A stretch of 64,000 bases of DNA from Sialis fuliginosa (Eukaryota > Arthropoda > Insecta > Megaloptera > Sialidae), in assembly GCA_961205875.1 (NCBI GenBank), contig OY540821.1:10354001-10418000 (forward strand). Direction: 5' to 3'. The translations under genes and the position numbers were made by a program. The first letter of the stretch is position 1, and each line of letters opens with the position of its first letter. Shown piece after piece: positions 17,340 to 27,900 of the stretch. Under the pieces are notes generated by a model, which saw nothing but the letters and a program-made list of their open reading frames with translations, was not told the origin of the DNA and ran no database searches.

Positions 17340-18190
17340 ATCTTTAATCTATAAACAGTTGCGAAGTGTTCATGGAAGCAGTGCTTCCCTTACTTTATGG
17401 GTAAATTAATACAAATCTGTATTTTCAGTTAATAAATAATTTAAAAATATTATTAGAATATTCATCTTTATGAGCAACTCAAACAAAAATAGTATTTAAT
17501 ATTATTTTACACGCTCAATTATAAAACTATAATCCCTCTACGTCTTATTTTCTTGTATTTTAGTCGATATTTGTATGACGAATTGAAGTTCCCTGCAGGA
17601 TATTTCACTAAAAAATTTTGAATTTTTGATTTCGTTAAAAGTATGTTTATTGTATAGAAAATGACGTGAAAAGTTGTTTGTTTCAAACCGCAGGTCTGTA
17701 TCTCAAACCGTTCTCGAGATATAGTCCCTCAAAGTTTCAATTCTTTCAAAATTTTGAAGAAAAATGGCCCTAACTTTTGAACGGATGTTCGGAATTGATT
17801 TTAGTTGACGGATTTGGAATCAGCGTGTCAAAATCTATATAATGACATGTATAATACCTTATAACTCGGAAAAAAAATTTTCGCGAAAAATCGAAAAAAT
17901 TCAAAGGGGTATACCTTAAAAAAATGTCGATTTTTTACCAAATTTTTTTTGTCGGATTTTAAAGTATTATACATGTCATTATATAGATTTTGACACGCTG
18001 ATTTCAAATCCGTCAACTAAAATCAATTCCGACCACGCGTTCAAAAGTTATGGCCTTTTTTCTCCAAAAATTTGAAAAAACTAAAACTTTGAGAGGCTAT
18101 ATCTCGAGAACGGTTTGAGATACAGACCTACGCTTTGAAAATTTCAACTTTTCACGTCATTTTCTATACAATAAACATATTTTTAACAAA
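17340..18190. repeat. Fold-back repeat, family C, copy 1
   Basis: A long imperfect palindrome. CGCAGGTCTGTATCTCAAAC is followed about 440 bp later by its inverse, and the arms also include TTGTATAGAAAATGACGTGA and CTACGTCTTATT. The left flank (17340-17530) also occurs, inverted, beside copy 2 at 56170-56360, so the two are parts of one larger element. The 62-codon minus-strand frame at 17828-18016 is a by-product of the palindrome. Confidence 0.75.
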
Positions 18191-18873
18191 TCGTTAAGCG
18201 TATTTGATTTGAAAAACAGCTTTAATATTGCAAAAAAATTTACCCCCCCTGACTGGCCCTAAGGGTACGCCGATAACACTTGGTAATTCTCAAAAGGGGT
18301 ACTTGGGGCTTTTTAATTTGGTAAACACTGCCGTTATAATGTATAACATTTGGTTCAAATAAATATGAAAATAGAGATATAACCCAAAAAATAAAGACAA
18401 GTATAGACCCCAATGTGAATGTGAATTGATTTTTGAATCAGATGCATAGTTCATGTTCTGTCAAAAACTTCGTCTCGTCAAAATTTCAGACGATCTCTTC
18501 TCGTCCGAATTTAAGCCAATCTCGTCTCGATCTCCTTGTCATTTCGAAACCGAATTCAGTCTCGATGTATAATCCTAAAAGTTAGAAAATATTAAATTCA
18601 TTAAATTTAGTGAATTTAATTAGGAGGAGATAATTTAATTATAATAAATAAAAGTTTGATGGACACTGATTTTTATGACAGTAGGAATTTAATTAATTTC
18701 AAACAGAAAACAAAACAATAAATTTTTTAATCATTTGTTATTATTTTTATATTTGTCAAAATGTACTAAATGTAGTTTTTGAAACTTTGTATTTATATTA
18801 ATGTAGGGCATAATTTAAATTCTTATTAATAAATTATTGATTTTTCTAAATTGTTTAATATACTTGTGCAAAA
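18191..18873. other. Intergenic upstream of the 273-aa gene
   Basis: Holds a family-E terminus (18418-18455), a hAT-like stretch with repeated TCTCGTC words (18468-18570) and AT-rich sequence that presumably includes the promoter and 5' UTR of the following gene. I cannot place a start of transcription. Confidence 0.4.
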
Positions 18874-18942
18874 ATGTTTTACCCAACTTTGGTCTGTTCC
18901 GTTTTTGCTGAATTTGTTATTGAATTATATATCAGTTTGACA
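18874..18942 (+). CDS. 273-aa gene exon 1
   Basis: 23 codons, MFYPTLVCSVFAEFVIELYI then SLT, followed by a strong donor GTAAGTAAG. Hydrophobic throughout; it could be a signal anchor or the first of two membrane segments. An alternative upstream first exon cannot be excluded. Confidence 0.6.
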
Positions 18943-21900
18943 GTAAGTAAGGCATTATTTCATTTTAATCACTTATTACTTAATTTTTCTAGAATATAAT
19001 AAATTTTTATTTATACGTTTATATATTTATGTAGTATTGTTTTCACGAAATTTTCTTTATATTTATTTTGTAGTTATTAAGAGTTGAATGGATTATTCTA
19101 AATTATAATGAAACTTTCGCGATAGTCATTATATAAATCTAGATTTTTAATTATAAGTGTTATAAATTTTAAAATCATATTTTTTTACCAGGAAGAAAAA
19201 GCAAAAAATGCTAGATTCTTTTCGGCGACCTATATGCAAATTGCAGTATTTAGTACCTTAATATTATTTTTGTTACTAGTTGTGTTTATAAAAGGTATGA
19301 TTGATTACAAGAAGCCTAGAAGTAGAAAATCCTGGCATGATCCACTCAAAATGAAAAAAACACGCGCGACAAGGAAGTGAGTATCAAAAATATAAATACA
19401 TTATTTATTTATATCAAAAATTATTTAATTCAAAAACCCTTGAATATTCTTAATAACTTCAATAACCCAAAATGATTTATCTTAATGATAAATACATCGA
19501 TGATCTTGTTCCTCTTGGTTTCTGAATGATCCAGATATGACTGAACTTTTAAATTATACGTAGATCCAAAAAATTAAAGTCAACAAAATCTTTAAAACTA
19601 TTTTTCTAGCTAATTTACAATTATTGAGCTATAAATATTGCAATTTTGGAACGTCTACATTGTGTAATTATGTATTTACCTTGTTTTATTAAATGGACAT
19701 TAAAATAATTAAAATTGAAAATAATACATTATCTACTTTCTTCAAGAAAATTTATAAAAATAGAAACTGTTTTTTCTTATAAAAAATTAAATATTTTTAT
19801 TAATATTATGGACAAGTTCAAGCACTTATATTGTCATTTAATATAATAGCGTCCGGATTATATTATATTAAATGTACACTTACTAATTTTAATACCATTT
19901 GAATGACCAAATTTTCACTAACTTTATATATGTTTTTTTATTTTTTTATTCATTGTTATTATTTGAATATATACAATATTGTACATACAGTATAACATCT
20001 TTAAATCGACCAGAATTGTATCATCAAATACCGATCATATAGAAATAGTAGGTACGTCTGGTACACATAAAAAACGCTGAACTTTTCGAATGTAATATGC
20101 CACTTTCTGTAGTCATATATAAGGTTAAAAGAAAGATTTTCAGATAGGGAGCCACTTTAAAATGTGTAGAACACTACTATAGCGGCTATTAAAGATGGCC
20201 CCTACCGATGTTCTAAAATTGGCTGTATCTCAGTTCCTAGTCATCCAGTTTCAATTTTCTTTTGTTTATTTTATGTTCTTGAGAAGATTATTTTTTGTCA
20301 TGACTCGTTTTTCTCTAAATTCACAATTTTTGAAAATTTGAAAATTTCACTTGTTTTTTTGTCGTTTCCAATATAATTTTTTTACTACATATAAAAAAGA
20401 AAGACCAACTTCTTTGTAAATCTTACTTAGTTAAACTAAGAAAAATAGACTAATTTTTGCCACGTATAACCAGACGTACTAAAATAGGGATCGATTCGAG
20501 AAACTTCACTACTTGACCTAAAAACTCGAATACAAAAATAAAATTGTACTTATTTAATTTATCCCAAATGTTGCAATAATCGACCCAATTTTTTTCCCAT
20601 TACAGATTATACAGTAGTCGCGAAAATTTATTTTCGTAATATATTTATTTATTATTTGGATTATTTTCTTTTTGATTTTGCTCCCTGCATTATGTTTATT
20701 GTGACCCTAATGAAAAGGATGAAACAAAAATAATGGCGTCGATTGAACGGTACGTACACATAATTTGCGTAAAGCGTAGCACGGTGACATTTTGGTGTTC
20801 GCTGGAATAGTGCGCGTTCACACAGTCAGCGTTTTGGCGTAGCGTTCAGTGCTGCAATTCTTGATATTATTGGCGATTGCTAATCGGTTTTTGTAGGAGT
20901 TGTGTAACATTGAAGTTTTTTTACCCTCCTCCCTCCCCCGCCCGTTATTTTTGCGATGCTACGCTTTACGCTGTATGTGTGAACGTATTGTAATCAAGAC
21001 GGTCTTTTTACAAAATATATCAAATAATTCCCTTATTAAAATATCAAAATACTCCTGAGGTGTAAACAAAAAAGAAATATTTAATGGAGTATATGCCTAA
21101 ATCGTCGATGTAGCGAAAATGATGTAAGATAGAACAAAAATGAACAGAAGAATTTTTTTAGATAATAAAATTTCCTATAAGAAAGTTACTTACGGTATAT
21201 ATCTAAAATTAATAGTTCAGCAGTGAGAGCCGTTCAAAATTACAAGATCAATTTTATTTAAAAATGTCGCAATATGCTTCGACCATCTATAATATAAAAT
21301 GTAAGTATATAGCTAATAAAAATTTCCAAAAAAATATTTGATGTGAAATTTTATTATCTGTAAAATTATTGCTATTTATTTTTGTTTTATCTTACATTAT
21401 TTTTTTTCCTGATATTTTATTAAGGGCATCATTTGGTGCTAAAATACTCGAGGCGAAAATTAATATTTTTAATATTATTTTCAAAAATCCTGTAGTAACT
21501 TTTTAAATTTATTTCTTTCAATGTAGCTATTTGCTACATTTAGCTGAATTGATGAAGAAAGCTTATCTGTATATGAAGACATTATCAACAAAATATATCA
21601 AAGCATATATACCAAATGTTCATATCAACATGAGTATTTTTAATAAAAAACATTCCAATATTCAAAACACTGCAAGTATAAATACGCCCAGTTTTAACTA
21701 CCCAAACAGTACACCGCATAACCCAAGTATAAATATTCCAAACATGAACTTCCGGAACACCTGTAAGGCAACAAATAACAATGAAAATTTCTTCGGTTTG
21801 CAAAATTTTTCTAGGTGAGTATAGAATTATCTAGTTGCGGGTAAGTTTGAAGTGAAACCTCGAAACGTTTTAAAATATTATACGACAGGTTTTCAAGATG

Positions 21901-24900
21901 AAACGCTAAGGAGAGTGTGCACATTATGCATGAGAGAGCGATGAATAGATGTATAAGAGAAAGATAGACGTTCAGTTTACGTGTTTTGTATAAAATTGAA
22001 GTGTTAAAACAATACGTTTAATTTTTAATTTAATATGTTTATAGTACAGGCAACGAAGGGATTTAAATAGAACAAATTCGGAGTGGAATGAAATTTGGTA
22101 CCCATATAATATACATAATAGTACGTCTGTACACAAAAGTCCCCATCCATAGGCCTTGTGGAAAAAAAAATACAGCCGTTTGAAATTTAATTTAGTTTTT
22201 ATTGAATAACTTCAAGACAAATAAAGATACCGAGACGTGCCTTACATTAAAATTTTCAAAAATATTTGCTTTACAACTTTATTTCAAAATTTTCTCCAAC
22301 GTATCTACATAGATTGCTGAAAAATCGCCGTGAATCTGAAAACTAAGTGCGTTTAATCAAAAAAATATGTTTAAATGGATTTTTAAGATCTTAAAACTGA
22401 TAATCGAGACAAATGTCCTCTATAAAAGTTGTAGAGAATAAAATTTTACAATTTTTTTTGTAAGGTACAACATTCGATGTGTAAATTTTTGTTAAATATT
22501 TCTATTTTAAAAAGTCAAAAAAACAAATTTTAATTTATAAAATCGTATAAATAGCATGCTATGAAAATTAGCATTACATAAGAAAATAACATATTGGTAT
22601 AGAAAATTAATGAAAATAAAAGTAATTAATAATTCCAATACTTCAAATAAGACTTTTAATAACATATTATGATAACAATGTACTGAGGTGTAATTTGTAG
22701 CCCCTAGATTTAATATTATTGTATGTTTTAATAGTTTTAAATATAAATCTTCAAGACATTTTATTTTATCTTCAAAATACGGATATTAGATAAGAACAAA
22801 ATCAGAGTATCATAAAAATTTGCACATATGTAGTACTTATATTACATTAGACATGTGCAAAAGTCCTCATAAATTGGGGATATGGAAAAAAAATTATAGC
22901 TGTTTTAATTTTGATATGATAAATTACTATGTATCATATTTTCACTTATAATTAACCGTTTTTTACTTGGACATTTACATATTGTGTATCTCTGTATAGC
23001 ATGTACATTATGAACAATTGAATTATGATCATTTTGATAGAAAATTTTGATTTTTAAATCAAACGGTTGTTAAGATATAAATTTATTTGTTTAATTCGAT
23101 TTTATAAAAGTATATTTTGTTATGTATTTTATACCTGTTTACAGATACGCTTATAACATTTCTTTCGGGGTATCAATTAATGGGGATTTTCAAACAAGCG
23201 TAGTAGATACATTAGTGAGTGCATCTGAAAAAGTCCCCATACATTGAAGCCATAGGACAAAAGTTACAGCTGTTTTATAATTACGGTGTGGTAAATTGAT
23301 ATCTATGTAATGTGTTAAATTATGTAAATTATGTAATTATGGGTGATTCTCTCAAAAATTGAAACTGAATTTTATTCCTATTTGATCAATGTTATCGTTC
23401 TTATTGAAAGTAGTAACCATTTTTTTTAATTTCCCATCGAGACTCTCCATAAAATATTCTTAGGTTTTTTTTTTAAATATGATGTATGAGTTTTAATTTG
23501 TTTTTTTAGTTTTAACTTGTTTTTAAAAAGGGAAGAAGCACGCGAAGGTCTTTAAGTGCGTGATGCTCTTAAAGATAATAGTGTAAGCTACATTTAAAAA
23601 AAAAAACTGGAGTCTCTTCGATCGCGCCAAGCTGAGATATTAACTATTCAATTTACTTCTTTGTTAGCGTATGAGTTTTAATTTGTTTTTTTAGTTTTAA
23701 CTTGTTTTTAAAAAGGGAAGGAGCACGCGAAGGTCTTTAAGTGCGTGATGCTCTTAAAGATAATAGTGTAAGCTACATTTTAAAAAAAAACTGGAGTCTC
23801 TTCGATCGCGCCAAGCTGAGATATTAACTATTCAATTTACTTCTTTGTTAGCGTATGAGTTTTAATTTGTTTTTTTAGTTTTAACTTGTTTTTAAAAAGG
23901 GAAGGAGCACGCGAAGGTCTTTAAGTGCGTGATGCTCTTAAAGATAATAGTGTAAGCTACATTTTAAAAAAAAACTGGAGTCTCTTCGATCGCGCCAAGC
24001 TGAGATATTAACTATTCAATTTACTTCTTTGTTAGCGTATGAGTTTTAATTTGTTTTTTTAGTTTTAACTTGTTTTTAAAAAGGGAAGGAGCACGCGAAG
24101 GTCTTTAAGTGCGTGATGCTCTTAAAGATAATAGTGTAAGCTACATTTTAAAAAAAAACTGGAGTCTCTTCGATCGCGCCAAGCTGAGATATTAACTATT
24201 CAATTTATTTCTTTGTTAGCGTATGAGTTTTAATTTGTTTTTTTAGTTTTAACTTGTTTTTAAAAAGGGAAGGAGCACGCGAAGGTCTTTAAGTGCGTGA
24301 TGCTCTTAAAGATAATAGTGTAAGCTACATTTTAAAAAAAAACTGGAGTCTCTTCGATCGCGCCAAGCTGAGATATTAACTATTCAATTTACTTCTTTGT
24401 TAGCGTATGAGTTTTAATTTGTTTTTTTAGTTTTAACTTGTTTTTAAAAAGGGAAGGAGCACGCGAAGGTCTTTAAGTGCGTGATGCTCTTAAAGATAAT
24501 AGTGTAAGCTACATTTTAAAAAAAAACTGGAGTCTCTTCGATCGCGCCAAGCTGAGATATTAACTATTCAATTTACTTCTTTGTTAGCGTATGAGTTTTA
24601 ATTTGTTTTTTTAGTTTTAACTTGTTTTTAAAAAGGGAAGGAGCACGCGAAGGTCTTTAAGTGCGTGATGCTCTTAAAGATAATAGTGTAAGCTACATTT
24701 TAAAAAAAAACTGGAGTCTCTTCGATCGCGCCAAGCTGAGATATTAACTATTCAATTTACTTCTTTGTTAGCGTATGAGTTTTAATTTGTTTTTTTAGTT
24801 TTAACTTGTTTTTAAAAAGGGAAGGAGCACGCGAAGGTCTTTAAGTGCGTGATGCTCTTAAAGATAATAGTGTAAGCTACATTTAAAAAAAAAACTGGAG

Positions 24901-27900
24901 TCTCTTCGATCGCGCCAAGCTGAGATATTAACTATTCAATTTACTTCTTTGTTAGCGTATGAGTTTTAATTTGTTTTTTTAGTTTTAACTTGTTTTTAAA
25001 AAGGGAAGGAGCACGCGAAGGTCTTTAAGTGCGTGATGCTCTTAAAGATAATAGTGTAAGCTACATTTAAAAAAAAAACTGGAGTCTCTTCGATCGCGCC
25101 AAGCTGAGATATTAACTATTCAATTTACTTCTTTGTTAGCGTATGAGTTTTAATTTGTTTTTTTAGTTTTAACTTGTTTTTAAAAAGGGAAGGAGCACGC
25201 GAAGGTCTTTAAGTGCGTGATGCTCTTAAAGATAATAGTGTAAGCTACATTTTAAAAAAAAACTGGAGTCTCTTCGATCGCGCCAAGCTGAGATATTAAC
25301 TATTCAATTTACTTCTTTGTTAGCGTATGAGTTTTAATTTGATTTTTTAGTTTTAACTTGTTTTTAAAAAGGGAAGGAGCACGCGAAGGTCTTTAAGTGC
25401 GTGATGCTCTTAAAGATAATAGTGTAAGCTACATTTAAAAAAAAAAACTGGAGTCTCTTCGATCGCGCCAAGCTGAGATATTAACTATTCAATTTACTTC
25501 TTTGTTAGCGTATGAGTTTTAATTTGTTTTTTTAGTTTTAACTTGTTTTTAAAAAGGGAAGGAGCACGCGAAGGTCTTTAAGTGCGTGATGCTCTTAAAG
25601 GTAATAGTGTAAGCTACATTTTAAAAAAAAACTGGAGTCTCTTCGATCGCGCCAAGCTGAGATATTAACTATTCAATTTACTTCTTTGTTAGCGTATGAG
25701 TTTTAATTTGTTTTTTTAGTTTTAACTTGTTTTTAAAAAGGGAAGGAGCACGCGAAGGTCTTTAAGTGCGTGATGCTCTTAAAGATAATAGTGTAAGCTA
25801 CATTTTAAAAAAAAACTGGAGTCTCTTCGATCGCGCCAAGCTGAGATATTAACTATTCAATTTACTTCTTTGTTAGCGTATGAGTTTTAATTTGTTTTTT
25901 TAGTTTTAACTTGTTTTTAAAAAGGGAAGAAGCACGCGAAGGTCTTTAAGTGCGTGATGCTCTTAAAGATAATAGTGTAAGCTACATTTTAAAAAAAAAC
26001 TGGAGTCTCTTCGATCGCGCCAAGCTGAGATATTAACTATTCAATTTACTTCTTTGTTAGCGTATGAGTTTTAATTTGTTTTTTTTTTAGTTTTAACTTG
26101 TTTTTAAAAAGGGAAGGAGCACGCGAAGGTCTTTAAGTGCGTGATGCTCTTAAAAATAATAGTGTAAGCTACATTTTAAAAAAAAACTGGAGTCTCCTCG
26201 ATCGCACCAAGCTGAGATATTAACTATTCAATTTACTTCTTTGTTAGCGTATGAGTTTTTATTTGTTTTTTTAGTTTTAACTTGTTTTTAAAAAGGGAAG
26301 TAGCACGCGAAGGTCTTTAAGTGCGTGATGCTCTTAACCCTTAATTGCATCTTGTTAACATTCGTGAACAATGTTTTCAGAGGTATCTATTAGCAAAAAT
26401 GTACAATATTTTTTAGCCTTTGCGATTCTGGCGCCCTAGGCGAGATTTCTTTTGACGCCCCCCCCCCCCCCTTTCCACCGCCACAGTGACGATCATTAAA
26501 AATTATCCGCACAAAAAAAAAAAAGCGTGAGAAAATTATCTTGTTATTAATTCATTAGTGTAATATAATAATATAATATAACATATAATTGATAAATAAT
26601 ATATAATATAACTAAAATTATATAAAAGATTTCTTCCTGGCTTTCATATCTGCAAAATTATCGATTGCTGTCTCAAAATTGAGGTTTGCTACAACCTTAT
26701 TTTCAATTGAAAGAATAGCCAAATTATTCAACCTATCTTCTATCATAGCCGATTGCAAATAAGTTTTTATGAATTATTTTAATTTACTAAAACTTCTTTC
26801 ACCACTAGCTACACTAACCGGAATTGTTACAAGAATTAGCAAAGCCACCCACAGATTTGGCACTGTGCTTTTCAAGTTTTGTAAAAAAATGTTTAATAAA
26901 TAATTTATTTTTGATATTAAGCATTTTATTAAGTAAAATGAATTATTTTGCAGAAAAAATCAAAACTATTATTCAAAAAATATATATAGCTTAAATTTGG
27001 CGCCCTAGAACAGAACATAGAAAAAAAGTTTAAAATAATTGGCGCCCCCACGAAATTAGCGGCCCAGGCTGTCGCCTGGGTCGCCTGGCCGTTCGGCCGG
27101 CCCTGCCAATATGTTATTTTCTTATGTAATGCTAATTTTCATAGCATGCTATTTATACGATTTTATAAATTAAAATTTGTTTTTTTGACTTTTTAAAATA
27201 GAAATATCTAACAAAAATTTACACATCGAATGTTGTACCTTACAAAAAAAATTGTAAAATTTTATTCTCTACAACTTTTATAGAGGACATTTGTCTCGAT
27301 TATCAGTTTTAAGATCTTAAAAATCCATTTAAACATATTTTTTTGATTAAACGCACTTAGTTTTCAGATTCACGGCGATTTTTCAGCAATCTATGTAGAT
27401 ACGTTGGAGAAAATTTTGAAATAAAGTTGTAAAGCAAATATTTTTGAAAATTTTAATGTAAGGCACGTCTCGGTATCTTTATTTGTCTTGAAGTTATTCA
27501 ATAAAAACTAAATTAAATTTCAAACGGCTGTAATTTTTTTTCCACAAGGCCTATGGATGGGGACTTTTGTGTACAGACGTACTATTATGTATACTATATG
27601 GGTACCAAATTTCATTCCACTCCGAATTTGTTCCAAAAACAGGGCAATTTTTCCCTTCATTGCCTGTACTATTAGCTTTATTTATTTAATTCGCATGGTT
27701 AATGAAAACAAAATAAGTTTCACTTCAACCATGTGCTTGTGTATGCGAGGTACACGCAACTTTTTTATTTTGTTTGTTGGTTTTTGAAATTGTTGCAATT
27801 TTTATTTAGACAAGAAGATGTCCCTTTAATCGTTAATTCTGTGAATTCCTTGCATACTTTGAAACTGAGAGATCTTAATTCGATGGACAGTTACATGCAT

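Larger units (their letters stand above)
19377..21526 (+). other. Intron 2 of the 273-aa gene
   Basis: 2.15 kb, containing two inverted-repeat elements (20046-20482 and 20751-20987). The rest is AT-rich. Confidence 0.7.
22042..27671. mobile_element. 5.6 kb element with ~560 bp terminal inverted repeats, enclosing a satellite array
   Basis: The left arm 22042-22597 and right arm 27106-27671 are long reverse complements with only scattered differences. Both start TAGTACAGGCAAYGAAGGGA, and the arms include AATCTGAAAACTAAGTGCGT and ATAGCATGCTATG. A TA dinucleotide at each edge could be the target duplication. The interior holds a second and third diverged copy of part of the arm (around 22850-22910 and 23220-23280, keyed on AAAGTCC(C/T)CAT), 15.5 tandem units of 184 bp, and a decayed hAT piece. 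I see no transposase of its own, so the element is non-autonomous or has lost its gene. Confidence 0.8.

Noticed and set aside
17828-18016. Minus-strand frame of 62 codons, similar to one at 55646-55891
   Set aside because: Both lie in the arms of the same palindromic repeat, and their similarity is repeat identity, not protein conservation.
15242-18335. A single 3.1 kb hAT element with CAGTGTTTAC(T/C)AAA ends
   Set aside because: The two ends are inverse, but the 8 bp flanks do not match and several unrelated repeats lie between. They may be independent fragments.
23484-26336. CRISPR-like regular repetition
   Set aside because: The entire 184 bp period is conserved with no variable spacers, in a eukaryotic context. 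It is a satellite.
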